Part shown: piece by piece, positions 1 to 4,213 of the stretch
Numbering within the stretch: position 1 is the stretch's first letter
Layout of the letters: the number at the start of each line of letters is the position of its first letter
NCBI GenBank assembly: GCA_023381945.1
Contig: JAMCQY010000322.1
Location: 1-5,021 of the forward strand
Reading direction: 5' to 3'
Origin: Deltaproteobacteria bacterium
GTDB taxonomy: Bacteria; Desulfobacterota; Desulfobaccia; Desulfobaccales; 0-14-0-80-60-11
Length of the DNA stretch: 5,021 nucleotides
The notes under the pieces: model-generated
The model's database searches: none
Seen by the model: only the letters and a program-made list of their open reading frames with translations
Told to the model about the DNA's origin: nothing
Position numbers and translations under genes: made by a program

Positions 1-733
1 CCAGGTCGCCGGTGTTGACCTGATCGCCCACCTTGACGCTGTAGCTGATGATCATGCCGGGCATGGGGGCGCGCAACGGCACTTCGCCGGCGGCCAGTTC
101 GGCGGCCGGGGCCGCCGCAGGCTTGGGGGCGGCAACCGGCGCCGGGGCGGGGGCCGCCGCCGGTTTGGGAGCCGCAGCCGCGGGAGCGGCCGCAGGGGCC
201 AGCGAGGTGATCACCGGGGCGCCGGAGGTGCATTCCACTTCGACCTCATAGTAGGCGCCGTCCACGAAGACGTTGAAGGTCCTGAGGTTCGCGCCCTTGG
301 CCGGGGCAGCCTTTTCCAGAGAATCTAAGAATTCCTTGACCTTGGCGAGCACCTTATTCTGTTTAATCTTGCTGTAAACCTCGTCCTCCAGCTTGATCTG
401 CTCCAGGGTCTTGCCCTTGACTTCCTCGGGAACGGGCTCCAGGCCGTATTTCCACTTGAGGAAGCGGGCCCCGGTGGTGGGATACAGGGCATAGATCAGG
501 ACATCGCCGTCGTTTTTGGCGAGATTCTTGGTGTCGGCCACCGCCTTTTCCCATTCCGGCTCCAGGATCTCGCCGGGCCGCTTGGTGGTGGGCTCCTCCC
601 CGCGCTCATAGCCCTTGAGGATGATCTTCTGGACCTTTTTGTCCATGGGGGCCGGGGTCTTGCCGTAGAGGCCGTAGGCCAGGCCCTTGACTTCGGCGGG
701 CACCATCTTATAGCGCCCGAACAGGACGTTCAT
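1..733 (-). CDS. C-terminal part of PycB/OadA/transcarboxylase-5S-like protein with biotin carrier domain (out of frame with its N-terminus, cut by window edge)
   Basis: Reading leftward in the frame whose codons start at positions equal to 1 mod 3, an uninterrupted reading runs from about 739 to the edge. It begins AVMNVLFGRYKMVPAEVKG, which is the conserved start of the second half of the 5S/OadA family (PYC_OADA region). It continues through KTPAPMDKKV, RPGEILEPEWEKA and VLIYALYPTTGARFLKWKYG. A short beta-rich segment (NVFVDGAYYEVEVECTSG, about 270-210) follows, then a Pro/Ala-rich swinging linker (about 200-85), then the start of a biotinyl/lipoyl domain (PLRAPMPGMIISYSVKVGDQV). The biotin-accepting lysine motif (usually AMKM) would lie just left of the window. 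The first ATG in this frame is at 733, with no convincing ribosome-binding site, so this is most likely the downstream half of one interrupted gene. Family assignment is firm; the exact reaction is not. Confidence 0.85.
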   Translation of the reverse strand, partial: MNVLFGRYKMVPAEVKGLAYGLYGKTPAPMDKKVQKIILKGYERGEEPTTKRPGEILEPEWEKAVADTKNLAKNDGDVLIYALYPTTGARFLKWKYGLEPVPEEVKGKTLEQIKLEDEVYSKIKQNKVLAKVKEFLDSLEKAAPAKGANLRTFNVFVDGAYYEVEVECTSGAPVITSLAPAAAPAAAAPKPAAAPAPAPVAAPKPAAAPAAELAAGEVPLRAPMPGMIISYSVKVGDQVNTGDL

Positions 734-1724
734 CACCGCCGTTGGCCTCTTTGAGCTGGTTCACCAGGTTGGAGTACATGCCGCCGGGGATCTGGTGCAG
801 CAGCACGCCGGTGTCGATCTGGGCCATCTTGGAGGTGTCCAGCAGGTCGCGGTATTTCACGGCCACCTTTTCCAGGTCCTGGCCGATCTCGATGAGTTTG
901 GCCAAATCCATGCCGGTCTCGCGCCCGGTCTGCTCCACCGCCACGATCAGCGGCTCGATGGCCGGCTGGGAGGTCCTGAGGGCAAAGGGGGAGAGACAGG
1001 TATCCAGCACGTCCACGCCCGCTTCGATGGCCTTGAGGTAGCTCATGGAGCCCTGACCCGAGGTGTAGTGGGTGTGGAACTCCACCGGGATCTTGATGGC
1101 CGCCTTGATGGCCTTGATGATCTCGTAGGCGTCGTTGGGCGAGACCATGCCGGCCATGTCCTTGAGCACGAAGGAGTCGGCCCCCATGTCCTCGCATTTT
1201 TTGGCAAAGCCGACGTAGTAGTCGAGGTTGAAGATGGGGCCGCCCATCCTGCGCTGGGTCAGGCTGTAGCACACCGCGGCCTGGAAGTGGGCCATGAGCC
1301 CGGCCTTCTTGGCGTCCATCAGGGCCTTGACCGAGACCTCCCAGTTGCGCATGTCGTTTAAGGCGTCGAAGACCCGGAAGACGTCCACCCCGGCCTCGGC
1401 GGCGTAGCGCACGAAGCGGTAGGTGACGTCATCGGCGTAGTTGCGGTAGCCCACCAGGTTCTGGCCTCTGAGCAGCATCATGGTGGGGGTCTTCTTCAGT
1501 ATCCCCTTGATGGTGCGGATGCGCTCCCAGGGGTCGTCGCCCAGGAAGCGGTGGGTGGTGTCGAAGGTGGCGCCGCCCCAGACCTCGATGGCCCAATAGC
1601 CCATCTGGTCCATGCGTTCCATGAAGGGCACGATGTCTTCGGTGCGCATCCGGGTGGCGAGCAGCGACTGGTGGCCGTCCCGGAAAGTGGTGTCGGTGAA
1701 CTTGATGGGGTTTTTGCCTGCCAT
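708..1724 (-). CDS. Pyruvate carboxylase subunit B / oxaloacetate decarboxylase alpha / transcarboxylase 5S-like carboxyltransferase, N-terminal part (frameshifted)
   Basis: This is the keto-acid carboxyltransferase domain (HMGL-like TIM barrel). It moves CO2 between carboxybiotin and pyruvate/oxaloacetate in the cytoplasm. The signature TDTTFRDGHQSLLATRM lies at residues 10-26, with Asp16 the expected metal ligand. EVWGGATFDTTHRFLGDDPW follows (47-66), then LLRGQNLVGYRNYADD (84-99), RVFDALNDMRN (117-127), DSFVLKDMAG (183-192) with Lys188 as the candidate carbamylated lysine, and EFHTHYTSGQG (215-225) with metal-binding His217 and His219. QIPGGMYSNLVNQLKEAN (311-328) is the last native segment; residues 329-338 are out-of-frame tail. 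The ATG at 1724 has AAGGAG six bases upstream (1731-1736). It is third in a leftward operon after the acyl-CoA carboxyltransferase and a small protein. All catalytic residues named here are present, but with the C-terminal part and biotin carrier out of frame, the product as read should not work normally. Confidence 0.9.
   Translation of the reverse strand: MAGKNPIKFTDTTFRDGHQSLLATRMRTEDIVPFMERMDQMGYWAIEVWGGATFDTTHRFLGDDPWERIRTIKGILKKTPTMMLLRGQNLVGYRNYADDVTYRFVRYAAEAGVDVFRVFDALNDMRNWEVSVKALMDAKKAGLMAHFQAAVCYSLTQRRMGGPIFNLDYYVGFAKKCEDMGADSFVLKDMAGMVSPNDAYEIIKAIKAAIKIPVEFHTHYTSGQGSMSYLKAIEAGVDVLDTCLSPFALRTSQPAIEPLIVAVEQTGRETGMDLAKLIEIGQDLEKVAVKYRDLLDTSKMAQIDTGVLLHQIPGGMYSNLVNQLKEANGGDERPVRAL
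736..745 (-). other. Internal deletion and frameshift junction in the 5S/PycB-like gene
   Basis: The N-terminal frame reads NQLKEAN up to 741 and then turns to GGDERPVRAL and a stop at 708. From 739 the next frame reads AVMNVLFGRYK. In OadA and transcarboxylase 5S, about 35 residues separate these two blocks, including the conserved PRVRK and PLVTPTSQIVGTQ segments; that count comes from remembered family sequences. Only one spare base (740) lies between the two in-frame blocks, so about 3 x 35 - 1 = 104 nt appear to be missing. A simple single-base frameshift does not fit, because the intervening residues are absent from all frames. The cause could be a true deletion or a collapsed or misassembled read region. 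Confidence 0.85.
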
Positions 1725-1730
1725 GTTTTG

Positions 1731-1736
1731 CTCCTT
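1731..1736 (-). promoter_or_regulatory. Ribosome-binding site of the 5S/PycB-like gene
   Basis: AAGGAG on the minus strand lies six bases before the ATG at 1724 (AAGGAG-CAAAAC-ATG). It fixes the start at MAGKNPIKF. Repeat A begins only four bases upstream of it, at 1741. Confidence 0.8.
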
Positions 1737-1740
1737 AGCT

Positions 1741-1790
1741 TATAGGGCGTGCCGGGCACGCCGGATGTGGCGGCCACAGGCCGCCCTATA
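1741..1790. repeat. Double-hairpin palindromic repeat, copy A
   Basis: This 50-bp unit has outer inverted ends TATAGGGCG / CGCCCTATA (1741-1749, 1782-1790). It contains two internal hairpins: GGCGTGC-CGG-GCACGCC (1746-1762) and GGCGGCC-ACA-GGCCGCC (1769-1785). It belongs by architecture with copies B, C and D, although its ends are TATAGGG rather than TGTAGGG. It sits directly before the ribosome-binding site of the 5S-like gene and is flanked by an imperfect duplication of that site. Confidence 0.8.
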
Positions 1791-1803
1791 ACTCCTTTAG
1801 CCT
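1791..1803 (-). other. Orphan second copy of the ribosome-binding region between repeats A and B
   Basis: On the minus strand this reads AGGCTAAAGGAGT and closely matches AGCTAAGGAG (1731-1740), the region used by the 5S-like gene on the other side of repeat A. No start codon for a gene follows it; repeat A comes immediately after. It looks like a duplicated flank or the remnant of the original leader, split off when repeat A arrived. Confidence 0.55.
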
Positions 1804-1804
1804 A

Positions 1805-1865
1805 TGTAGGGGCGGACCCGCGTGTCCGCCCATCTCTAGGGCGCACACCTGGGTGCGCCCCTACA
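1805..1865. repeat. Double-hairpin palindromic repeat, copy B
   Basis: This 61-bp unit has outer ends TGTAGGGG (1805-1812) and CCCCTACA (1858-1865). Hairpin 1 is GGGCGGAC / GTCCGCCC (1810-1817, 1824-1831) with loop CCGCGT. Hairpin 2 is GGGCGCAC / GTGCGCCC (1839-1846, 1853-1860) with loop ACCTGG. It is nearly identical to copy D apart from the spacer between hairpins (ATCTCTA here) and one loop base. Confidence 0.9.
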
Positions 1866-1872
1866 AACCCGA

Positions 1873-1899
1873 TTACCTCAAGCTCCGCCGCTGCATCAG
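1873..1899 (-). pseudogene. Remnant 3' end of a second copy of the small accessory gene
   Basis: The minus strand reads in frame LMQRRSLR followed by TAA (1875-1873). This is the same eight residues and stop that end the intact small gene (1957-2160), 84 bases away across repeat C. The nucleotide differences (Leu, Arg, Ser and Arg codons; TCT versus AGC for the serine) are all synonymous. Upstream homology stops a few bases before repeat C. It is best read as the tail of a diverged paralogue or allele whose body has been lost. It has no start of its own. Confidence 0.65.
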
Positions 1900-1904
1900 T
1901 TTTC

Positions 1905-1956
1905 TGTAGGGTGCGTCCTACGCACCACAAAGACGGCGCGCGGGGCGCGCCCTACA
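1905..1956. repeat. Double-hairpin palindromic repeat, copy C
   Basis: This 52-bp unit has perfect outer ends TGTAGGG (1905-1911) and CCCTACA (1950-1956). Hairpin 1 is GGTGCG-TCCTA-CGCACC (1910-1926). Hairpin 2 is GGCGCGC-GGG-GCGCGCC (1935-1951). The stem sequences differ from B and D while the ends and two-stem layout are kept. It abuts the stop codon of the small gene at 1957. Confidence 0.85.
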
Positions 1957-2160
1957 TTATCTCAAAGAACGCCGCTGCATCAACAGGCGCATCTGCATGG
2001 CCTGGCTTCTGCCGGCCAGGGCCCAGAGGCTGATGATTGGTCCCGGCGCCGCCGCGGCTTGGGGTGCGAAAGCCGCGGCCTGGCAGGCCGCTTCCTCATC
2101 GGCGATGTAGGCCGAAACCGCCCCGCTGATAGCCGCGATGATTTTCGGGTTAATGGGCAT
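1957..2160 (-). CDS. Small accessory protein of the carboxyltransferase operon (67 residues, putative subunit)
   Basis: It starts at the ATG at 2160, with AGGAG (2167-2171) six bases upstream, and ends in TAA at 1957. Residues 3-30 form a likely amphipathic or Ala-rich helix (IIAAISGAVSAYIADEEAA). A flexible Ala/Pro stretch follows (about 28-41), then a compact end, SLWALAGRSQAMQMRLLMQR (44-63). I recall small proteins with this layout, an acidic AYxxxEE helix followed by a W-A-L-x-G-R motif, beside acyl-CoA carboxyltransferase genes in anaerobes. They are loosely comparable to the epsilon, delta or gamma small subunits of biotin-dependent enzymes, but I cannot name the family. Its place between the 12S-like and 5S-like genes suggests a structural or linker subunit; function is inferred from context only. 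No membrane segment is convincing, so it is probably not an OadG-type anchor. Confidence 0.75.
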   Translation of the reverse strand: MPINPKIIAAISGAVSAYIADEEAACQAAAFAPQAAAAPGPIISLWALAGRSQAMQMRLLMQRRSLR

Positions 2161-2166
2161 TGTTTT

Positions 2167-2171
2167 CTCCT
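2167..2171 (-). promoter_or_regulatory. Ribosome-binding site of the small accessory gene, abutting repeat D
   Basis: AGGAG lies six bases before the ATG at 2160 (AGGAG-AAAACA-ATG). Its first base is also the last base of repeat D in this reading direction, so repeat hairpins sit immediately upstream of the initiation site. It selects the 67-residue start over the longer in-frame reading that begins at 2256 inside the repeats. Confidence 0.75.
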
Positions 2172-2229
2172 GTAGGGGCGGACCTGCGTGTCCGCCCGCA
2201 GAGGGCGCACACCTGGGTGCGCCCCTACA
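2171..2229. repeat. Double-hairpin palindromic repeat, copy D
   Basis: This 59-bp unit has ends TGTAGGGG (2171-2178) and CCCCTACA (2222-2229). Hairpins are GGGCGGAC / GTCCGCCC (2176-2183, 2190-2197; loop CTGCGT) and GGGCGCAC / GTGCGCCC (2203-2210, 2217-2224; loop ACCTGG). It is almost the same as copy B, with a different linker (GCAGA). It runs straight into the next repeat family at 2229. Confidence 0.9.
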
Positions 2230-2318
2230 AATCCCCCTAAATCCCCCTTTTTCCAAGGGGAACTTTAAGACCTCGCCTGATATTCCCCCCCTTTGTAAAG
2301 GGGGGCAAGGGGGGATTT
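2229..2318. repeat. G/C-run inverted repeat element with AAATCCCCC ends
   Basis: This element of about 90 bp is bounded by AAATCCCCC (2229-2237) and GGGGGGATTT (2309-2318). Inside are CCCCTT-tttcc-AAGGGG (2244-2260) and the near-perfect palindrome CCCCCCTTT-GT-AAAGGGGGG (2286-2305). It encodes no protein. Terminal inversion plus internal palindromes is the look of a non-autonomous mobile repeat. Similar AAATCCCCC repeats are common between genes in many bacteria (recalled, not searched). In the transcript its hairpins could act as a processing or weak termination site after the carboxyltransferase. Confidence 0.75.
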
Positions 2319-2332
2319 GCTTTTTTCATTTA

Positions 2333-2367
2333 ACTGACTACTGGCCACTGGCAACTGACCACTGCCC
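2333..2367. repeat. Five-unit heptanucleotide tandem array
   Basis: On the plus strand the units are ACTGACT, ACTGGCC, ACTGGCA, ACTGACC and ACTGCCC, five exact 7-bp steps with invariant ACTG. The last base of the array is the final base of the TAG stop codon (2369-2367) of the minus-strand carboxyltransferase, so the array starts right at the end of that gene. It resembles the short tandemly repeated heptamers (STRR) described in cyanobacteria in unit length only. Confidence 0.75.
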
Positions 2368-3920
2368 TACACCGGAATATTGCCGTGCTTCTTGGCCGGC
2401 AGGGCCTCCCGCTTACTGGCCATGGTCTCCAAGGCCGCAATCAGCTTCGGCCGGGTCTCCCGGGGCGCAATCACCTGGTCCACGAAGCCTCTGGAGGCGG
2501 CGATGTAGGGGTTGTAGAGCAGGTTCTCGTAGTTCTCGATGATCTCGGCCCGTTTGGCCGCGGGGTCGGCGGCTTCCTTGATCTCTTTCCTGAAGATGAC
2601 GTTGGCCGCGCCGGAAGCCCCCATCACCGCGATCTCGGCGGTGGGCCAGGCCAGCACCAGGTCCGCGCCCAGGTCCCGGGAGCACATGGCCAGATAGCTG
2701 CCGCCGTAGTCCTTGCGGGTCACCAGGGTGATCTTGGGCACCGTGGCCTCGGAGTAGCACCACAGGAGTTTGGCGCCGTGGCGGATGATGCCCCGCCACT
2801 CCTGGTCGGAGCCGGGGAGATATCCCGGCACGTCGGCGATGGTCAAAAGCGGGATATTGAAGGCGTCGCAGCAGCGGATGAAGCGGCAGGCCTTGTCGGC
2901 CGCATCCACGTCCAAACAGCCCGCCATCACCGTGGGCTGGTTGGCGATGATGCCCACCGGCCGGCCGCCCAGCCGGGCGAAGGCGGTGATGATGTTCTGG
3001 GCAAAGTAGTGGTGCGGCTCGAAAAAGTCGCCGTCGTCCACGATGGCTTTGATGACGTCGTGCATATTGTAGGACGCGGTGGGGCTGTCCGGCACGATGG
3101 CGTCCAGGGCCGGCTCCTCCCGGTGCGCCGGATCGCCCGTGGGCGCCAGCGGCGGGTCCTCCATGTTGTTGCTGGGGAAATAGCTCAGCAGCTTTTTGAT
3201 CTGCTCGATACAGTCGGCGTCGGACTCGCAGGCGAACTGGGCCACGCCGCTCTTGGCGTTGTGGGCCATGGCGCCGCCCAGGTCCTCAAAGGTGATCTGC
3301 TCGCCGGTGACGCTCTTGATGACGTCCGGGCCGGTGATGAACATGTAGGAGGTGTTCTTCACCATGAAGATGAAGTCGGTCATGGCCGGAGAGTAGACCG
3401 CGCCGCCGGCGGTGGGTCCCATGATCGCCGAAATCTGCGGAATGACGCCGCTGGCGATGGCGTTGCGGTAAAAGATCTGGCCGTAGCCGGAGAGCGAATC
3501 CACCCCCTCCTGGATGCGGGCCCCGCCGGAGTCGTTGAAGCCGACGCACGGCACCCCGGCCTTCAGGGCCAGGTCCATGACCTTGCAGATCTTCTTGGCG
3601 TGCATCTCGCCCAAAGAGCCCGCCCGGGCGGTGAAGTCCTGGGAAAAGGCAAAGCAGGGCCGGCCGCCGACTTTGCCGAAGCCGGTGATGACGCCGTCCG
3701 CCGGGATCTCGATCTTTTCCATGCCGAAGTTGACGCAGCGGTGGGTGACAAACATATCGGTTTCCTGGAAGGTCCCGGGGTCGAAAAAGAGGTCCAGGCG
3801 CTCTCTCGCGGTGAGCTTGCCAGAGGCCCGCTGCTTCTCCACCGCCTTCTCACCACCCATCGCCCTCACCTTCGCCTCTTTGTCCCGCAACTCCTTTAGC
3901 TTCTCTGACACTGTCTTCAT
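2367..3920 (-). CDS. Acyl-CoA (propionyl-CoA/methylmalonyl-CoA) carboxyltransferase subunit, PccB/MmdA/transcarboxylase 12S type
   Basis: This 517-residue cytoplasmic crotonase-fold carboxyltransferase moves the carboxyl group between biotin and an acyl-CoA, most likely propionyl-CoA/methylmalonyl-CoA. Length is normal for the family. The N-terminal half has KLTARERLDLFFDPGTF (35-51), NDSGGARIQEGV (129-140) and MGPTAGGAVYSPAMTDF (167-183). MFITGPDVIKSVTGE follows (193-207), then the C-terminal half with DVPGYLPGSDQEWRGIIRHG (363-382), RKDYGGSYLAMCSRDLGAD (402-420), AWPTAEIAVMGASGAANVIF (424-443) and the family end AKKHGNIPV (509-517). The residue after YGGSY (Leu410) is where propionyl-CoA carboxylases such as Streptomyces PccB carry the specificity Asp. 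The start is the ATG at 3920, seven bases after AAGGAG (3928-3933); an in-frame ATG at 3959 lacks such a site and adds 13 unlike residues. It leads the operon with the small protein and 5S-like gene, which favours a transcarboxylase or methylmalonyl-CoA pathway role. Confidence 0.93.
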   Translation of the reverse strand: MKTVSEKLKELRDKEAKVRAMGGEKAVEKQRASGKLTARERLDLFFDPGTFQETDMFVTHRCVNFGMEKIEIPADGVITGFGKVGGRPCFAFSQDFTARAGSLGEMHAKKICKVMDLALKAGVPCVGFNDSGGARIQEGVDSLSGYGQIFYRNAIASGVIPQISAIMGPTAGGAVYSPAMTDFIFMVKNTSYMFITGPDVIKSVTGEQITFEDLGGAMAHNAKSGVAQFACESDADCIEQIKKLLSYFPSNNMEDPPLAPTGDPAHREEPALDAIVPDSPTASYNMHDVIKAIVDDGDFFEPHHYFAQNIITAFARLGGRPVGIIANQPTVMAGCLDVDAADKACRFIRCCDAFNIPLLTIADVPGYLPGSDQEWRGIIRHGAKLLWCYSEATVPKITLVTRKDYGGSYLAMCSRDLGADLVLAWPTAEIAVMGASGAANVIFRKEIKEAADPAAKRAEIIENYENLLYNPYIAASRGFVDQVIAPRETRPKLIAALETMASKREALPAKKHGNIPV

Positions 3921-3927
3921 AAAGATA

Positions 3928-3933
3928 CTCCTT
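3928..3933 (-). promoter_or_regulatory. Ribosome-binding site of the acyl-CoA carboxyltransferase
   Basis: AAGGAG on the minus strand precedes the ATG at 3920 by seven bases (TATCTTT). It decides the start in favour of MKTVSEKLKELRDKE. Confidence 0.8.
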
Positions 3934-4024
3934 TTCCGCTTAACCCGATGCCCCCGCAATATTTATGAGGTTAGGATGATTTCGCAGGATAATGGCGCTT
4001 GCGGGAGAATACCTCAGAATAGAA

Positions 4025-4053
4025 AGAGTATTTTCTTTCTTGAGTCCTGTCAA
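4025..4053 (-). promoter_or_regulatory. Candidate sigma-70-type promoter of the carboxyltransferase operon
   Basis: The minus strand has a perfect -35 hexamer TTGACA (4053-4048), a 17-bp spacer and TACTCT (4030-4025) as a weak -10 box (3 of 6 consensus). Transcription would begin near 4018 and give a leader of about 98 nt before the ATG at 3920. No other gene start lies between, so this fits as the operon promoter. Confidence 0.5.
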
Positions 4054-4121
4054 CCTGAATCTGTGAAAAAATTCTCGAAGATCTAAGGGATTCATTTACC
4101 ATTGAAAAATCCGGCGAGTTC

Positions 4122-4150
4122 TTGACTTTGGGAAAAGCGGCCATATTTTT
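4122..4150 (+). promoter_or_regulatory. Candidate sigma-70-type promoter of the exported-protein gene
   Basis: TTGACT (4122-4127) lies 16 bp before TATTTT (4144-4149), with the register ATTTTT at 17 bp also possible. Transcription would begin near 4157, leaving a leader of about 57 nt before the ATG at 4214. The 3921-4213 gap therefore appears to hold two divergent promoters and nothing else I could recognise. Confidence 0.5.
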
Positions 4151-4213
4151 AGACAAAGCAAATTTTCCTGGCCCTTTACCCGGCCAAGGCACCCCTGAGA
4201 GGAGGAAGGAAAG

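Noticed and set aside
48..251. Plus-strand Ala/Gly-rich open reading frame
   Set aside because: It is the antisense shadow of the Pro/Ala linker of the biotin carrier gene and has low complexity with no ribosome-binding site.
736..745. Programmed ribosomal frameshifting in the 5S-like gene
   Set aside because: There is no slippery heptamer, and about 35 conserved residues are absent in every frame, so frameshifting could not restore the protein.
795..1361. Plus-strand open frame opposite the 5S-like gene
   Set aside because: His/Gly/Val-rich antisense shadow of a well conserved protein, without initiation signals.
1741..2367. CRISPR array
   Set aside because: Repeats are palindromic with variable stems and gene sequence between them; there are no regular unique spacers and no cas genes.
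2385..3899. Long plus-strand open frame of 504 codons opposite the carboxyltransferase
   Set aside because: It has no recognisable domain and mirrors the conserved minus-strand protein; long antisense frames are expected in high-GC genes.
3921..3959. Upstream start for the carboxyltransferase (13 extra residues)
   Set aside because: The extension (MRGHRVKRKRSIF) is unlike the family, and the AAGGAG at 3928-3933 is correctly spaced for the ATG at 3920.
3965..4016. TGAGGT/ACCTCA pairing in the carboxyltransferase leader as a riboswitch
   Set aside because: Only a 6-bp distant stem, with no recognisable aptamer core.
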